A stretch of DNA of 64,000 bases, taken from contig CM032124.1 in NCBI GenBank assembly GCA_018894105.1, positions 36,800,277-36,864,276 on the forward strand. The letters run 5' to 3'. This document shows positions 36,101 to 46,200 of this stretch, in pieces. Both the position numbers and the translations under genes were made by a program. The notes beneath the pieces were generated by a model, which was not told the origin of the DNA, ran no database searches, and was given only the letters and a program-made list of their open reading frames with translations. Source of the DNA: Jacaranda mimosifolia. Lineage: Eukaryota; Streptophyta; Magnoliopsida; Lamiales; Bignoniaceae. Numbering within the stretch: position 1 is the stretch's first letter; each line of letters opens with the position of its first letter.

Positions 36101-39100
36101 CTCTTGTAGGAGGGAACTTGGTTACTTGGAGAAGCAAAAAACAAAGTGTAGTCGCTAGATCAAGTGCAGAAGCAGAATATAGAGCCATGGCCCAAGGTGT
36201 TTGCGAGCTTCTTTGGCTACAAAAGTTACTAAAGGAATTGAGACTATGCGAAAGAGAGAAACTTTCCATGTACTGTGACAACAAGGCTGCCATCAGTATA
36301 GCTCATAATCCAATTCAGCATGACCGGACTAAACACATTGAAATTGATCGACACTTCATCAAAGAAAAGGTTGCAAGTGGTGTCTTAAGTTTGTTTCATG
36401 TGTCATCGGAAAAACAGCTAGCTGATGTGTTCACAAAGGGTCTCAACAAACGAACTTTTCATACACTAGTTTGCAAGTTGGGCATGTGCGACATCTTTGC
36501 ACCAACTTGAGGGGGAGTGTTGACTAGCTATAATTGGAATGAAATATCTTTTCTGGCTGTAAATTGATTCTCATATCTGTTTAGTGATTTAGCCATAGAG
36601 TAATTGATTCTTTCCTTATTAGGCATAGGATTCTTTCCTTATTAGACATAGGACTTCTGTATAAATACCCATGTTCATATGATGTAAAAACACATTGAGA
36701 AATATATGAATTCTCTTTCTCAGAAATCTTCAGCATTACAGCTTAACCGGTATAGAAGGATGATAGAGATTATACGAACATGAATTTTTTATATTGTTGC
36801 ACCTGATGCTAGAGCACTTAGTGCAAGATCTAAGGGAGTAAAGATGAATGATCTTCTATGAATGATCTATATCATTATTAGATAGCATTGTTCAAATTGA
36901 CACACTCAAAATATGTATTTACGATGAACACCCTTCAACTTAGCAAATAAATATATATGTGATCTAATGTATGAAAACAATGAGGATGAACTCCAGGACC
37001 TCTAAAAAAAAAAAGGTGCTTGCAAATTGGACTCATCTGGTTAAAACTCTTCAAAACACTAGTCTTGTGATGCCTTGAAGAAGAGAAATAACATATCAAA
37101 GTAGTTAGAGATAACTTGTAATGGAAACATTGTTATAATGATATAGAAACTACAAAACAATAGGAAGTAAAAGCATGGAAATTTTATTTTTTTCCACATT
37201 TTCAAGATCACTTATTTGTCCATATACTAGGATTGGCGTGAATACACATACGTAACTCTCACATGGGATTGCCAAATTTTCGCGGCTTATCAATTTGTTT
37301 CCTTAATTATATTCCACATTTATAGTAGTTAGTTTAAGGATACTATTTCCCTTTTAGTACCACATAATTCCAGAAGAAATATCAAAGAATTACTTTTCAC
37401 TCTCTTTTTGATGTTATGCAAACATCGGTTTATCTAATCATTATTATTGGCCAAAACAGCCATGGCAAATGCAACCCTAGAAGGTTTCTTAGAGGTGTCG
37501 TCTGAACCTTCTATAATTGTCTTCCTCAATGCTTCCTGATACTAATGAGACCTTTTTACTCCAAATAACTAGAGGCATTCAATTGGTTTTTCAGTCGACA
37601 AATAAAAAAACTCAATTTTTCAATATGGATAACTGAAAATTGAACTTAAATTTGGGGCAATTGATTTGTTAAAGAATGGACATTAAGCCTAACTCACTCC
37701 AAAAGCCAGTTCAAGAATGAGGATTGTGATCATATATAGAGATAACTACTCATTTACTTAATCGATGTAAACACATCACGCATGCCCAGGAATAAACATT
37801 TGGAGTATGAAATAACATACACTAGGTAGCGGAATATTAGAAATGGATGCTCTAATGACCTTGACTCTAACTCACCCCAAAAGTTAGCGCGAAAGGTGAG
37901 AATTGTCCAAAACTATATATAAAGACATTACTCATTTACTTAACTGGTGTGAATATCTAACATAGTTGAAAGTTAGTTTAGTTTCTATTTTAATCGAGAC
38001 AATTTGAATGACATATACAAACTATCAAGAGAAAATACAAATTTTTGGTACAATTCTTATACACAACTTTGGAAAAATCACATGAATACTACTATATGTG
38101 AGTGAAGAGGCAAAATTGTTTAAAATTAACTCTAAATGACATTCACAATTACAAGTTTTCATAATTTCATTCAAATTGAATGATCCAAATGGTTAGAAAG
38201 CCTTCAATTCCACACTCATCTTGCATGTTTGGAAATCCATCCAATATGTCATCCTAATATCCTAAAGAAAATAAAAGTGAACATAGCATAATTATACATA
38301 GCAATGAATTGTGCACCATAGTACAGTAAGTTGCAACCTTTGAGCCTTGCAATGCCTCATTATATGGGTATCGCCAAGGTTCATGCCGCAATGCACGCTT
38401 TTTTGGGCTAAGTGCAAGGTATGCGCTTTGTGGAATTCACGAACATTAGGACTTCATTCTACAATTTAGAGCAATATGCTGCTTTTAGTGTCTTAATTTT
38501 TGAAAGTACTAGAAGAATTGAGAGAGTGTAGTATGAGATTGTAAAGCTATATTGTGGCAATAACGCGGCAATGAGTATTGTGCATAACTTGGTGTATCAT
38601 GATTACATGAAAGTTCTCCGGCGGAAAATCCGTCGGAAAAGATCCCAAATAATTTCCATGTATGTCTGCTAAACATTCCGATGGATTGTTTTGGGTAATT
38701 CTGTTGAAAATTTCCGACGGAAAGGAGTGGAAATTTCTTTCCGTCAGAAATGTTCGATGGCCTCTTTGTGTTGGAATTTTATGTTAGAAATTCCAGGTTT
38801 TGGTAATTATAGATTGATGTTTGATCAAAGAGAGGATAGAAGATAGGGTAATTTGCATAAACCTATGTGCCCTACCAAACAACAACTGTCGGATGTTCTA
38901 ACAAAGGGTTGCCTAGACCGAGTTTTGAAGTGCAAGTAGACAAGCTAGGGATGACCAACATCTTCGGCTTGAGAGGAAGTGTTAATAGCTCATCAATTAA
39001 TATTGGTGATTGTATTCCAAATTTCTAGGAGTTAGATTAGGGATGTTATTTCCTTTTCTCCATGTTCCTCTTTCTGATTTCTATATTCCTTAATAATTTC

Positions 39101-41424
39101 TTGTTCCCTAATTTTTAATAATTTATCAGATTTTAAGATTTAGATTTAGATATTTTTCTCTGTATGTAATTAGAACTATATAATTCCGGAAGAGATATCA
39201 AAGAAATAATTGTTCTTTTTCACCTAGTGTTGGTGTAGTTTCTCTTCCCTTTTTAATAAGAAAATTAATGGGAATACAACAATGAGATGCTACGCAAATT
39301 AAATCTCTCTTTATTGTTGAAAGCAATAGTCATGTTGTTCACATAAACAATATAGTTAAATGGGCATGAATGTATTAATTGTACTACCTCTATTGTAAAA
39401 TTATAGGTCCATTGATGCTCTTGAGAAAATTATGGGTATGACTTTTTCTTAGTGCGGCAATAAACATTTTTTTTTTCCTACTTAATTGAAAATATTAATC
39501 AATACTTAAGATGTAAAGATTTAAAATAATATTAAAATTTTTGAAGAAATCAACGTGATAAATTACTTCAAAGAGTAAATATTTTGACTTTGTATGATAG
39601 CAAAAGGAGCAATAATGCTGAGACAAAGATATTTTATGTGTTAGCTGGTTGATATTGAGTCGTTCTGTTTGTGTGATTTATTACAAGCAGTAAATATTTT
39701 AAACATCCTCTTTTGAATGTGTCAATTGTAATAGAGAGGTTTCATAAATTTTAAGATGGTAGAAGTATGCAGTCATCTATATCTATGCTCCTTTGGCTGG
39801 CCTGAAACTTAACTTATCGGAAATATTTTAAAAAGCTGTGTTTTTTCCTTGTGCAGATCTATGAAGGTCTTCATTCTCTCACTGGGTCGATGAATCATAT
39901 ATCTGATGGAATCTGTTGGAGACTTTTGAAGTGCATGGATGGTGACCATAAAGCACATGCTTCTCCGCACTTTGTCCCTTTAAAAGCAGAATCCAATTCT
40001 AGATTAGCAGTTGCCGTTACACTCCTGGAAGAGTACTTTCTACGAATGGAGGATAGAGTTACAAAAATAGACATGATACCACAAACAATATACAACTGGG
40101 GGTAACTGCTAAAATTGTATATTAGCTTGTTTTACTTCAGTGATAAATATGCTTTTCTTTTTCCTTCCTAGCACTTGCCGAGGCCATACATATTGTTCCT
40201 TCATACATATTCATGAATGAGAAATGATATTTATTTGTGTGTTTCTGAAATTAGCAGTTATGAGAAGTTCATTTCATCTGCATCCTTTAGCTTAACCGTG
40301 TTGATGATTATAGATCTGTGGACATAATTTTGGGCATTTCTTCCTCCTGTGTTCCTTGTAATATTTGTTCAAACATCATTTGATCTTGGGATTGCAACAT
40401 TCTTTTAAGTTAAATAATGATCCATGAAAATATGCTTCTTTTCAGATCACAGTTTCCTCGTCTGAACTTCGAAGGATTTTATACTGTCGTATTGGAGATG
40501 AAGGAAGTTGTGGTGTCTGTGGCATCCTTAAGGTATTAAAACACATTTGGTTTAGGTTTCCGAGATTCTACTGTTCCAAGTACTTTTAGTTTGTGACATT
40601 AGTCCCTTTTTAACCTTTTGTCTAGGAGAGATATTTCACAGTCTCAAGTGCCACATTTGATTAGAATTGGTGTCTTTTCATTTTCCAATGATAACACCTG
40701 TTCAAGTCAATCTTGGTTTGTTCTTTGTTGCTCACTTTTTATTGTGTCGGTCACTTTTTATTGTTTCATTGAATTAGTATATAAGCTTTAATTAAGCAGT
40801 CCTGCTTTTCCATCATAGTGTGGTTTCTATTTTTTCACCACTTACTAATTTCCATTATATGTTGCTTTGATTGTTATCCTGATCAAGTGCTGCCTAAAAC
40901 TTTTGATGGTAAAATTTTAAAGATAATTTCTAACTAAAATTAGCTTTGGCCTGCAGAATCCATAATGTGCAAGTAGCTGAGTTACCATTCATTGCAACTT
41001 GCAGAAAATCCCGAATGAAGGGATTCTGTCGGCTCCTTGTCAATCATATAGAACAGGTAACTATTTCTTCTTCTTCTTCTTCTTTTTCTCTTTTTTGTTG
41101 TTGATGTTGTTGTTGTTGTTGTTGTGTTGTTGGTGGTATTATCTTTTTGGGGTTGGGGGGGCCCTTTTCTTAAGGGAAATTCATTCGTTAGGATGTTGAC
41201 ACTGCTTCTGGTATGTCTAATTAATTCAGTTTTTATTGTGGTTGTAGATGTTAAGGTCTTTGAAAATTATGAAGCTACTTATACCTGCTGCTGGCCCCGA
41301 ATCAGTGGATATGTGGATAAATAAATTTGGTTGTAGACACTTGGAAGATGACGAGAGAAGAAGTTTCAGGAAAACCAACTTAATGGTGCTTCCAGGATCC
41401 ACATGGCTAGTTAAGACTTTGTAG
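27179..41424 (+). CDS. Jas/TPL-binding, PHD-finger and GNAT protein, IDM1-like (7 coding exons, 494 aa)
   Basis: Exons: 27179-27850, 30605-30725, 31048-31130, 39857-40101, 40446-40532, 40957-41056 and 41248-41424. All have GT/AG borders and phases that join cleanly. The ATG at 27179 follows an in-frame stop at 27149. Residues ~112-182 form the Cys-rich Jas/TPL-binding-type domain (CLCCNR, then FKSHAE). Residues ~195-240 form a PHD finger (CGLCGHEGELVCCDNC, FHQAC, WYCSQC) that runs across the first intron. A second Cys/His-rich segment (YHEAC, WFCGESC) ends near residue 292. The remaining ~200 residues are a GNAT acetyltransferase fold with ELPFIATC and an acetyl-CoA-loop-like RMKGFC. The family includes Arabidopsis IDM1, a histone acetyltransferase that promotes active DNA demethylation. 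Orthology is not claimed, since this protein is short and single copies cannot be ranked by eye. Intron 3 carries a full copia element. Confidence 0.9.
31665..31879 (+). repeat. 5' LTR of the copia element
   Basis: It starts TGTTGACTAGC and ends ATCTTCA, directly before the primer-binding site. It contains a 23-bp tandem pair (31753-31775 and 31776-31798, one mismatch, core TTCTTTCCTTATTAG) upstream of the TATA box. Confidence 0.95.
31807..31814 (+). promoter_or_regulatory. TATA box of the copia LTR promoter
   Basis: TATAAATA lies 73 bp before the LTR end and just downstream of the 23-bp tandem pair. This is the usual position for an LTR promoter. Confidence 0.6.
31880..31891 (+). other. Primer-binding site, initiator tRNA-Met
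   Basis: TGGTATCAGAGC immediately follows the 5' LTR and is complementary to the 3' end of plant initiator tRNA-Met. Confidence 0.95.
31892..32346 (+). other. GC-rich leader of the copia element
   Basis: About 450 bp between the primer site and gag, markedly richer in G/C (32020-32230) than the rest of the window. One frame stays open for ~380 bp (31985-32368) but has no ATG and ends inside gag in another frame, so it is not called as a gene. Confidence 0.6.
32347..36510 (+). CDS. Copia gag-pol polyprotein, intact (1387 aa)
   Basis: The first ATG is 32347; the frame extends 8 codons upstream only via TTG. In order: a copia-type gag (~12-215), a CCHC zinc knuckle (CDYCGKPRHTKETC, ~243), an aspartic protease with DSGA (~338), the HHCC pre-integrase region (WHKRLGH, CDAC), the integrase core with its three catalytic acidic residues (HSDVWGP ~527, RTDNGTEY ~590, GVAERKN ~627), reverse transcriptase with YVDD (~1070), and RNase H (DADWAG ~1232, SSAEAEYRA, DNKAAISIA). 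The frame ends 8 bp before the 3' LTR, through the purine tract. No frameshift or stop is seen, and the key catalytic motifs are present. Confidence 0.96.
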   Translation: MGDTKAVDNTSLSQISTVKLDGASTYLAWSRACLLFIKSRKLLGYITGEKSSPNISDPAYSQWDSDNSLVMTWLLNTMHPRISKQYLLLDTAEKIWNSTKRTYSRKGNDAQIFEIRNKIHGIKQCELTITDYFSELSGLWQEIDYYQDLQAHCTEDAVLFQKLVEKERVYDFLAGLNPEYDQIRVQVLGKVPFPSLEDAYSHVQQEESRRGVMLYPAPTEKSGLTVSHEQPKANSSDKDHLHCDYCGKPRHTKETCWKLHGRPTRGRGGKRVSSSRPQANLAETGDTSTETGSGATLSSDEIQHLRRLLTKLDSSTVATSNYVQSGTAFTAHLNSWIIDSGANRHMTGSSKGFQNYSPCLQGDNVRIANGSLTPVSGTGSVACTPNIQLSSVLHVPEFPVNLLSVSSITKALNCKIEFFPHHCVFQDLQTGKRIGSGRLHDGLYMIDETRDSGQAFFGDNKDVNREILQWHKRLGHPSFFVLKKLYPSLFSRTQFESLFCDACEYAKHTRNSYPLSNNRSTIAFETIHSDVWGPTQTVSLSGGRWFVTFIDCCTRMTWVYLLKAKSEVFSCFRSFHKMICTQFDAKIKILRTDNGTEYMDKSFGAYLESNGIIHQTSCPYTSAQNGVAERKNRHILEVARSLMFTMNLPKPYWGDAILVAAYLINRMPLKSLDFQSPLEALKGKNEYTVPPKVFGCICFVHTRNAGKLDPRALKCVFLGYSPTQKGYKCYHPPSRRYFVSMDVTFRESEPYFNLTSSPLQGENNKAEEVFFPNSIDEIATGESEIGDRVQGETIGRLDRPDLIRYSRRNKAEEAIMQSAESSSTGELSTFPNELDLPIAHRKGVRSCTKHPLSNFVSYDSLSPSYRAFALSISSVSIPQDWKEAIMDPKWKQAMIEEMKALSKNETWELVPSPLDKRLVGCKWVFTVKHKADGSIERLKARLVAKGFTQTYGVDYQETFAPVAKMNTIRVLLSCAANLDWDLQQFDVKNAFLHGDLEEEVYMEIPPGFDNEQSQGKVCKLKKALYGLKQSPRAWFDKFSKAMISFGYQQSNADHTLFIRHQKGKLTLLIVYVDDIVVTGDDREEMARLKKLLAQEFEIKDLGKLQYFLGIEVARSGKGIFISQRKYILDLLKETGMTGCKPAESPIESNHKLQAGVGESVDKKRYQEMVGRLIYLSHTRLDIAYAVSLVSQFMHDPRDSHMKAVLRILRYLKSAPGKGLLFAKHGHLQIEAFTDADWAGSLDDRRSTSGYCTLVGGNLVTWRSKKQSVVARSSAEAEYRAMAQGVCELLWLQKLLKELRLCEREKLSMYCDNKAAISIAHNPIQHDRTKHIEIDRHFIKEKVASGVLSLFHVSSEKQLADVFTKGLNKRTFHTLVCKLGMCDIFAPT
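36509..36517 (+). other. Polypurine tract of the copia element
   Basis: GAGGGGGAG directly abuts the 3' LTR and overlaps the gag-pol stop codon. Confidence 0.9.
36518..36732 (+). repeat. 3' LTR of the copia element
   Basis: 215 bp, read as identical to the 5' LTR by eye, and followed by the GCATT target duplication. Confidence 0.95.
37300..39240 (+). mobile_element. Decayed older copia element in the same intron
   Basis: Around 38520-38612 the translation still resembles copia RNase H (DNKAAxSIAHN-like, then YHD). At 38885-38970 it resembles the end of pol (a DVLTKG-like stretch, then KLGMTNIF across frame breaks). A purine-rich GAGAGGAAG then precedes TGTTAATAG at 38980, a plausible 3' LTR. 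A fragment near 37310-37425 resembles part of that LTR (ATAATTCCxGAAGAxATATC). Between the pol pieces lies unrelated CGGAAA-rich sequence (38613-38800, with TTTCCGACGGAAAGG) typical of another DNA element. Many stops and deletions make it inactive. Confidence 0.65.
37681..37955. repeat. Two ~95-bp direct repeats within the intron
   Basis: Segments 37681-37775 and 37861-37955 share CTAACTCACyCCAAAAG, GAxGATTGT and TACTCATTTACTTAA. This wording is common in plant LTR sequences, so they may be LTR remnants. Confidence 0.5.
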
Positions 41425-42365
41425 CAGTAATCTGAAAAATTGGTGAGAGCCTTCTCCCCCCACCCCCACCCCCCAAATTGGGTCCACACGGCTTAAGAGG
41501 CCTGATCTTTTATCATCTCTATCATTAGTTCACCAACAACTGATGGGTTTTCCCACCTTCTCAAACGCAGGACAAGCAATGTTGACAGACAACTTTCTGT
41601 CTGTGTCTGTTGTTTTGAGGTTAGTTTCAATTGTCTTATAGCTTTCAGACACTTGAGGGATATTATGGCATATGAGACTTGTGGTTAAACATTAGCCTAT
41701 GAATAAGCAATCGTCTAGATTTAAGAATTCAATTGGGTGAATACTTTTTTAGAAAGGGGTTTATTTGAATAGAATTGGATATGCACTTCTTTTATTTGTA
41801 TTTTTTATGTCAAGATTGTGGATCCAATTTACATATGCTGATATCCTGATGCTTAGCTTGTTTCTGTTTTTCTTTTTTCAGTTGATATTGCTATCCTTAG
41901 AACTAATCTCAAAACATAGGAACTAGGGATAGATAGACCTCATGAGCTGTTTAGATATATACTTTCCTATCGACAGTTCTCAAGGGTGATTTGCCATTTA
42001 ACTTCTTTGGATATTTAGGTCAAGTTTTTGTCCACTTCTAAAATTGATGGCAAGATGACCATTTGGCCAAAAACATCAATTTTCTCCGGACATGACTATT
42101 GACTAACATGTTACCCACATGGGATGTCTCCATCATCATCGGATAGAGGATTTCTATGATTAAGTTGTAATTAAGTGCAAGTGTCCAAATGCAGCTGCAT
42201 TCTTAATAGGTCCTTGGACCCAATGATCCTGGTAAATCCTGGCAATGATGGTTCATTTATAGACTCGGCATGATCCATATGGTTATGATATCTAAAAATC
42301 AATATTAAGAAGAAAATTTTTAAAAGACTCGTGTTTTTCTTCTTCTTCTTTTTTTTCCTAAATAT
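41425..42365. other. 3' flank of the PHD-GNAT gene
   Basis: Non-coding. It probably contains the 3' UTR immediately after the TAG stop. No clear poly(A) signal was singled out and no bounded repeat is seen. Confidence 0.4.
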
Positions 42366-43095
42366 TTTCCTTCCAAAACGACATCGTTTCAGTGCCATAA
42401 AATGGTGTCATAGAATTGAATTTTCCTTTCTTTTCTAAAACATACCCTTCAGAAAGATGTCGTGCATGAGTTAAAAATCAAAGACCTAGCAAGTAAGAAT
42501 GAGGTCGTCTGATTAAGTTTCACATGCCTTTTTAACACCACGATGGTGTTGCAGAGTTGAAATGTTCTTTCTTTCCTGAAATGTTTTCCTTCAGAAAGAA
42601 TGTTGAGCATGAGTTAAAATCAGAATTAATACTAGGATTGGGTTTTTAAGAGGAATAAACCAAACGATGTCGCCCTAATAAGAATTAAGAATGACGTCAT
42701 CTCTTCAAGTTTCACCTACCGTTTTAGTATTTTGAATTTTTTATTTTATCTCCTCTTCCATCTTTTATTCCAATTTATTGTATTTATACAGAGTGTATTG
42801 AATTTTTAATCAATTATTTTAGAAAATATTTAATACACATCATATATTCATGAAATAAAATAAGAGATGAAATAGACAATGAATAGATGATTTAAACCGA
42901 TCATTTTAGTGCCACAACAATGTTGTAGAGTTGAATTTTTCATTCTCTTTTGGAACGTTTCCTTCCAAAAGATGCCGTCCTGAGTTAAAAGCAAAGTTAA
43001 TATTAGGATTTTGCTTGTTTAATAGGGAAAACCCAAAACAATGCCGCCCTAGCAAGTAAGAATGACGCCGTGTCCATCAAGATTTTGTAAAACGT
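42366..43095. repeat. Three diverged copies of a ~170-200 bp repeat
   Basis: Units at about 42366-42533, 42534-42720 and 42905-43095 share AGTGCCA or ACACCAC near the start, AGAxTTGAATTTT, CCTTCxxAAAGATG, TGAGTTAAAA and AAGTAAGAATGA. Short GACGTC/ACGACATCG-like motifs recur. The second and third copies are separated by a short palindromic MITE-like repeat. Confidence 0.6.
42727..42902. mobile_element. Short palindromic MITE-like repeat
   Basis: It contains the family signatures TATCTCCTCTTCCATC on the left and AATAAGAGATGAAATA, then TTTAAACCGAT, on the right. It interrupts the triple repeat array. Confidence 0.55.
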
Positions 43096-43262
43096 TTTCG
43101 TTGGCCGAATAAAGCCATATATCCTTGTGGCCTAGGTTGAATCATACTTGATAGGACAATAGGATAGAATCATAGATCAAGAGAGTTACTAGTTGTACAT
43201 TAGTAGCAACACAGGATAATCAAATCCGAGTTCCCCAGTTTCAAGTTGAGACTTTAATTAGT

Positions 43263-46200
43263 TTAGAACTTGGATAGCCAAACTACATCAAGAACCACAG
43301 AAACAGCTACCAAAAAGCAGCTGAAAAAAGTGAAGGCTATGGATACAGCAACGCGTTCGCAGAAAATGTGCAAGGGCTTGCAGAAGTTCGGGAGGGCCGA
43401 ATGATGGATTCCAGTTCTGTTCAGGTTCGTAACACCTGATGCAGCTGATCCAGCACTCATCAGAGCATATGCAAATATCTGCAAGAAAATTTTGGTTGGA
43501 TTAATTATCATCTTACGAGCTATACAGATTATCTCTAAACATCATTTAATTAAAGATATCCAACCCTGCAATGAATATTTTCTCTTGGACCAGCAACAGC
43601 TCGTTTGTTTATGTTTTCAAATCTATTTTTATTCATTTTCACTGTTTGAAAATGATTTATCAACGACGCTTACTACTATTTTTACTAAAATCTCAATTTA
43701 TTTTATCTCAAAACATATTTTTCAATAACTTATATATATAAATATGTATTTTCAATAACTTTTATATATTCTCTCTATTTTCATTATTACTATCACTCTC
43801 CACATACAACCTACTAAATCATATATAATCATTACTTTTTCAATGATATACTTATATATAAACTCATTTTCTCTGACTATCTCTCGTCTAGGGCTGTAAG
43901 GCGCTCCCGCTGTTTCTATGCCTAGATGGTACCATCCAGACACTCGGATATAGGTCGGGTGATTTCACATAAGCAAATATGATATCATCCCAAATAGGAG
44001 TAGATAACTCACATATATCATGTATGGCAAGTTAAGGGTTGCAATCTAATATTGTTTAGCTGGTCTCTAACAAGAATTTATACCCCCTGAACAAATCATT
44101 AAGGGGGTGTTTGGGTGAGTTTATAAGCTTCTCAAAACATCTTATAAGATGTTTGAGAGTTTATAAGATGACAAAAAATGTTAGATAAATTTTATTTTAA
44201 AAAGAGCTTATAACCTTTTAAAATAAAATATTAGGAGTTTATAAGTTTTTTTTAAGAAAATAAGGAATTCCTAATTTATTTTAAAAATCTTAACAAGCTA
44301 GCTTAATTTTGATCATATTAATTACAAAATTGTCATTACTAACATCTTATAAGCTCCAAGATCTTATTTTATCCAAACACTTTAAGAATTTATTTTAAAA
44401 AAAAAAAAAGATTTAACATTTTATAGACTCTAAAAACATCTTATAAAATGTAGGAGTTCATAATATCTTTTAAATAAATTTAGCCAAACACCCTCTAAGA
44501 CAATTTTTTTGCCTAATGCAGATGACACAAGTCTTTTTAGCGGTGAATCCAACATATAATTCACACTTTTCCTAATGCCAAAATCCCCAAGTTTGGTAAA
44601 ACTATAGATGGACTTGTGCATCTCGACTCGCAATTGTTATTACAAGTGCACGTGCAATCAAATTGAGTGTGGAAGGAAATTTTTGAGCTCGATCGTGAAA
44701 TATATAGGCTCGAGCTCAATGAGCTTAATTTTTTGAGTTCAAGGCTGACTCAACTTGATTAAAATTTGAATTCTCAAATTAACTTTGTTCCATTATGAGC
44801 TTCTTGAGGTTAAACTTAAAATTTTTAATTTAATAAACTGATAAAAAATTTAAAATCTAAATTTATAAATTATAATATTCATTAATTTGTCATAAATATT
44901 ATAAATTATCATAAATAAGCTCATCAAAATTACAAATCCTCATAAGTTTATATATGCATAAGCAATATTAGTGATGTACGTAACATATATGTTAATAAAA
45001 TAAAAAAAATTAAATTATATACTAGCTCATGAGCAACTCACAATTCTTGAACCCAAATACAAATAGTTTGAATCAACTCTAAGTAAATTTTGAACTTGAT
45101 CTAATTCGACTCAAGTCAAATTAGCTCGAATTCGGCTTTATGAGTTGGCTCGACTCATTTGCTCCTCTAACTAAAACTAACAATTCCATGAAAAGAAAAT
45201 TATCTAACAATAATTCAAACTCTATATCTCTCTATTGGTCAAATCTATGCAGTCCATTAATCACAATACCATGAATAATCATTTGAAACGACCATAACAT
45301 GAGAAAAACATGTATAAATATCTATAAATACAATATCATGACGAGGATATCTATATCTAGCTATCTATATATATTTTTATTTATAAACACACACATATCA
45401 GGAGTTCGTATATATATATATATGTGTGTGTGTGGCATATATTTGGCCAAACAAAAATTTAGTTTTTACCTGATCTCCAGCAAAAATGAGCCATGCATGA
45501 TTCCTAGAAGGAATGACAGGAGATTTTCGCAATATTCTCGACATGTTAATTAACAGTTGGAGCAGTGAATGAACCGCCACAGCTGCTGAAACTCCAACAA
45601 GATACCTGAAAAGATATCATATATATCACCACGAAATTCACATTACTCAAACCACTATTTGTTCATCCAAATTGCGTTAATTGCATTTATCATTTTACTA
45701 TACAATTTGTGCTCTATATATCCACATAATCAACTTATTCTCAAAAAGCCCATTTATTTTGTTCATAAAGTTTTGAGGCATTGATTCTTAAAAGTCAATG
45801 TGTTTGCACAATTTAAAGGGAGTCTGGCTAAACTTATCTGAAAGATTTCGTTAACTCCAACATCTCATAAAATATTTTTGAAATTTAGAGGATGTTTGGA
45901 TAAACAATATTAGTATTGGTAGACTGGTAGTGTTGATTTTGTAATTAATTGGTAAAAATTAAAAAATTTAGCTAAAATTTTAAGAATAAGTTGCAAACAC
46001 CTAACTTTTCGTGAAACAATTTAAAGATGGAAATGGTACACGACAGTAATTAATTTTTAGAATTTTTATGAACTCATTTTTCAAAAAATGTTATAAAATA
46101 TTTTATACATTTTATAAGTTAAAGTTGAGTTGCTAATAACTCAACCCAACACCCTGTTAAAAATTATTTTGGATCCTTTATTTCATTCCATATTTCATCT

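Larger units (their letters stand above)
31665..36732 (+). mobile_element. Complete Ty1-copia retrotransposon in intron 3 of the PHD-GNAT gene
   Basis: 5068 bp, same orientation as the host gene. The LTRs (31665-31879 and 36518-36732) are each 215 bp, begin TGTTGA, and read as identical. The element is flanked by a perfect 5-bp duplication, GCATT (31660-31664 and 36733-36737). A tRNA-iMet primer-binding site follows the 5' LTR and a purine tract precedes the 3' LTR. One uninterrupted gag-pol frame fills the interior. Domain order (integrase before reverse transcriptase) defines copia. The short LTRs suggest an Ale-like lineage, which is not tested. Everything needed for autonomy appears present, and the identical LTRs imply a very recent insertion. 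Confidence 0.97.

Noticed and set aside
38620..38790. Short hairpin-like CGGAAA-rich sequence as a separate microRNA gene
   Set aside because: The arms are imperfect and the wording fits a decayed DNA transposon. No known plant microRNA was recognised.
45299..45580. Independent small frames at 45.3-45.6 kb
   Set aside because: The minus-strand one is coding exon 2 of the CASP-like gene read through its donor; the plus-strand one is its shadow.
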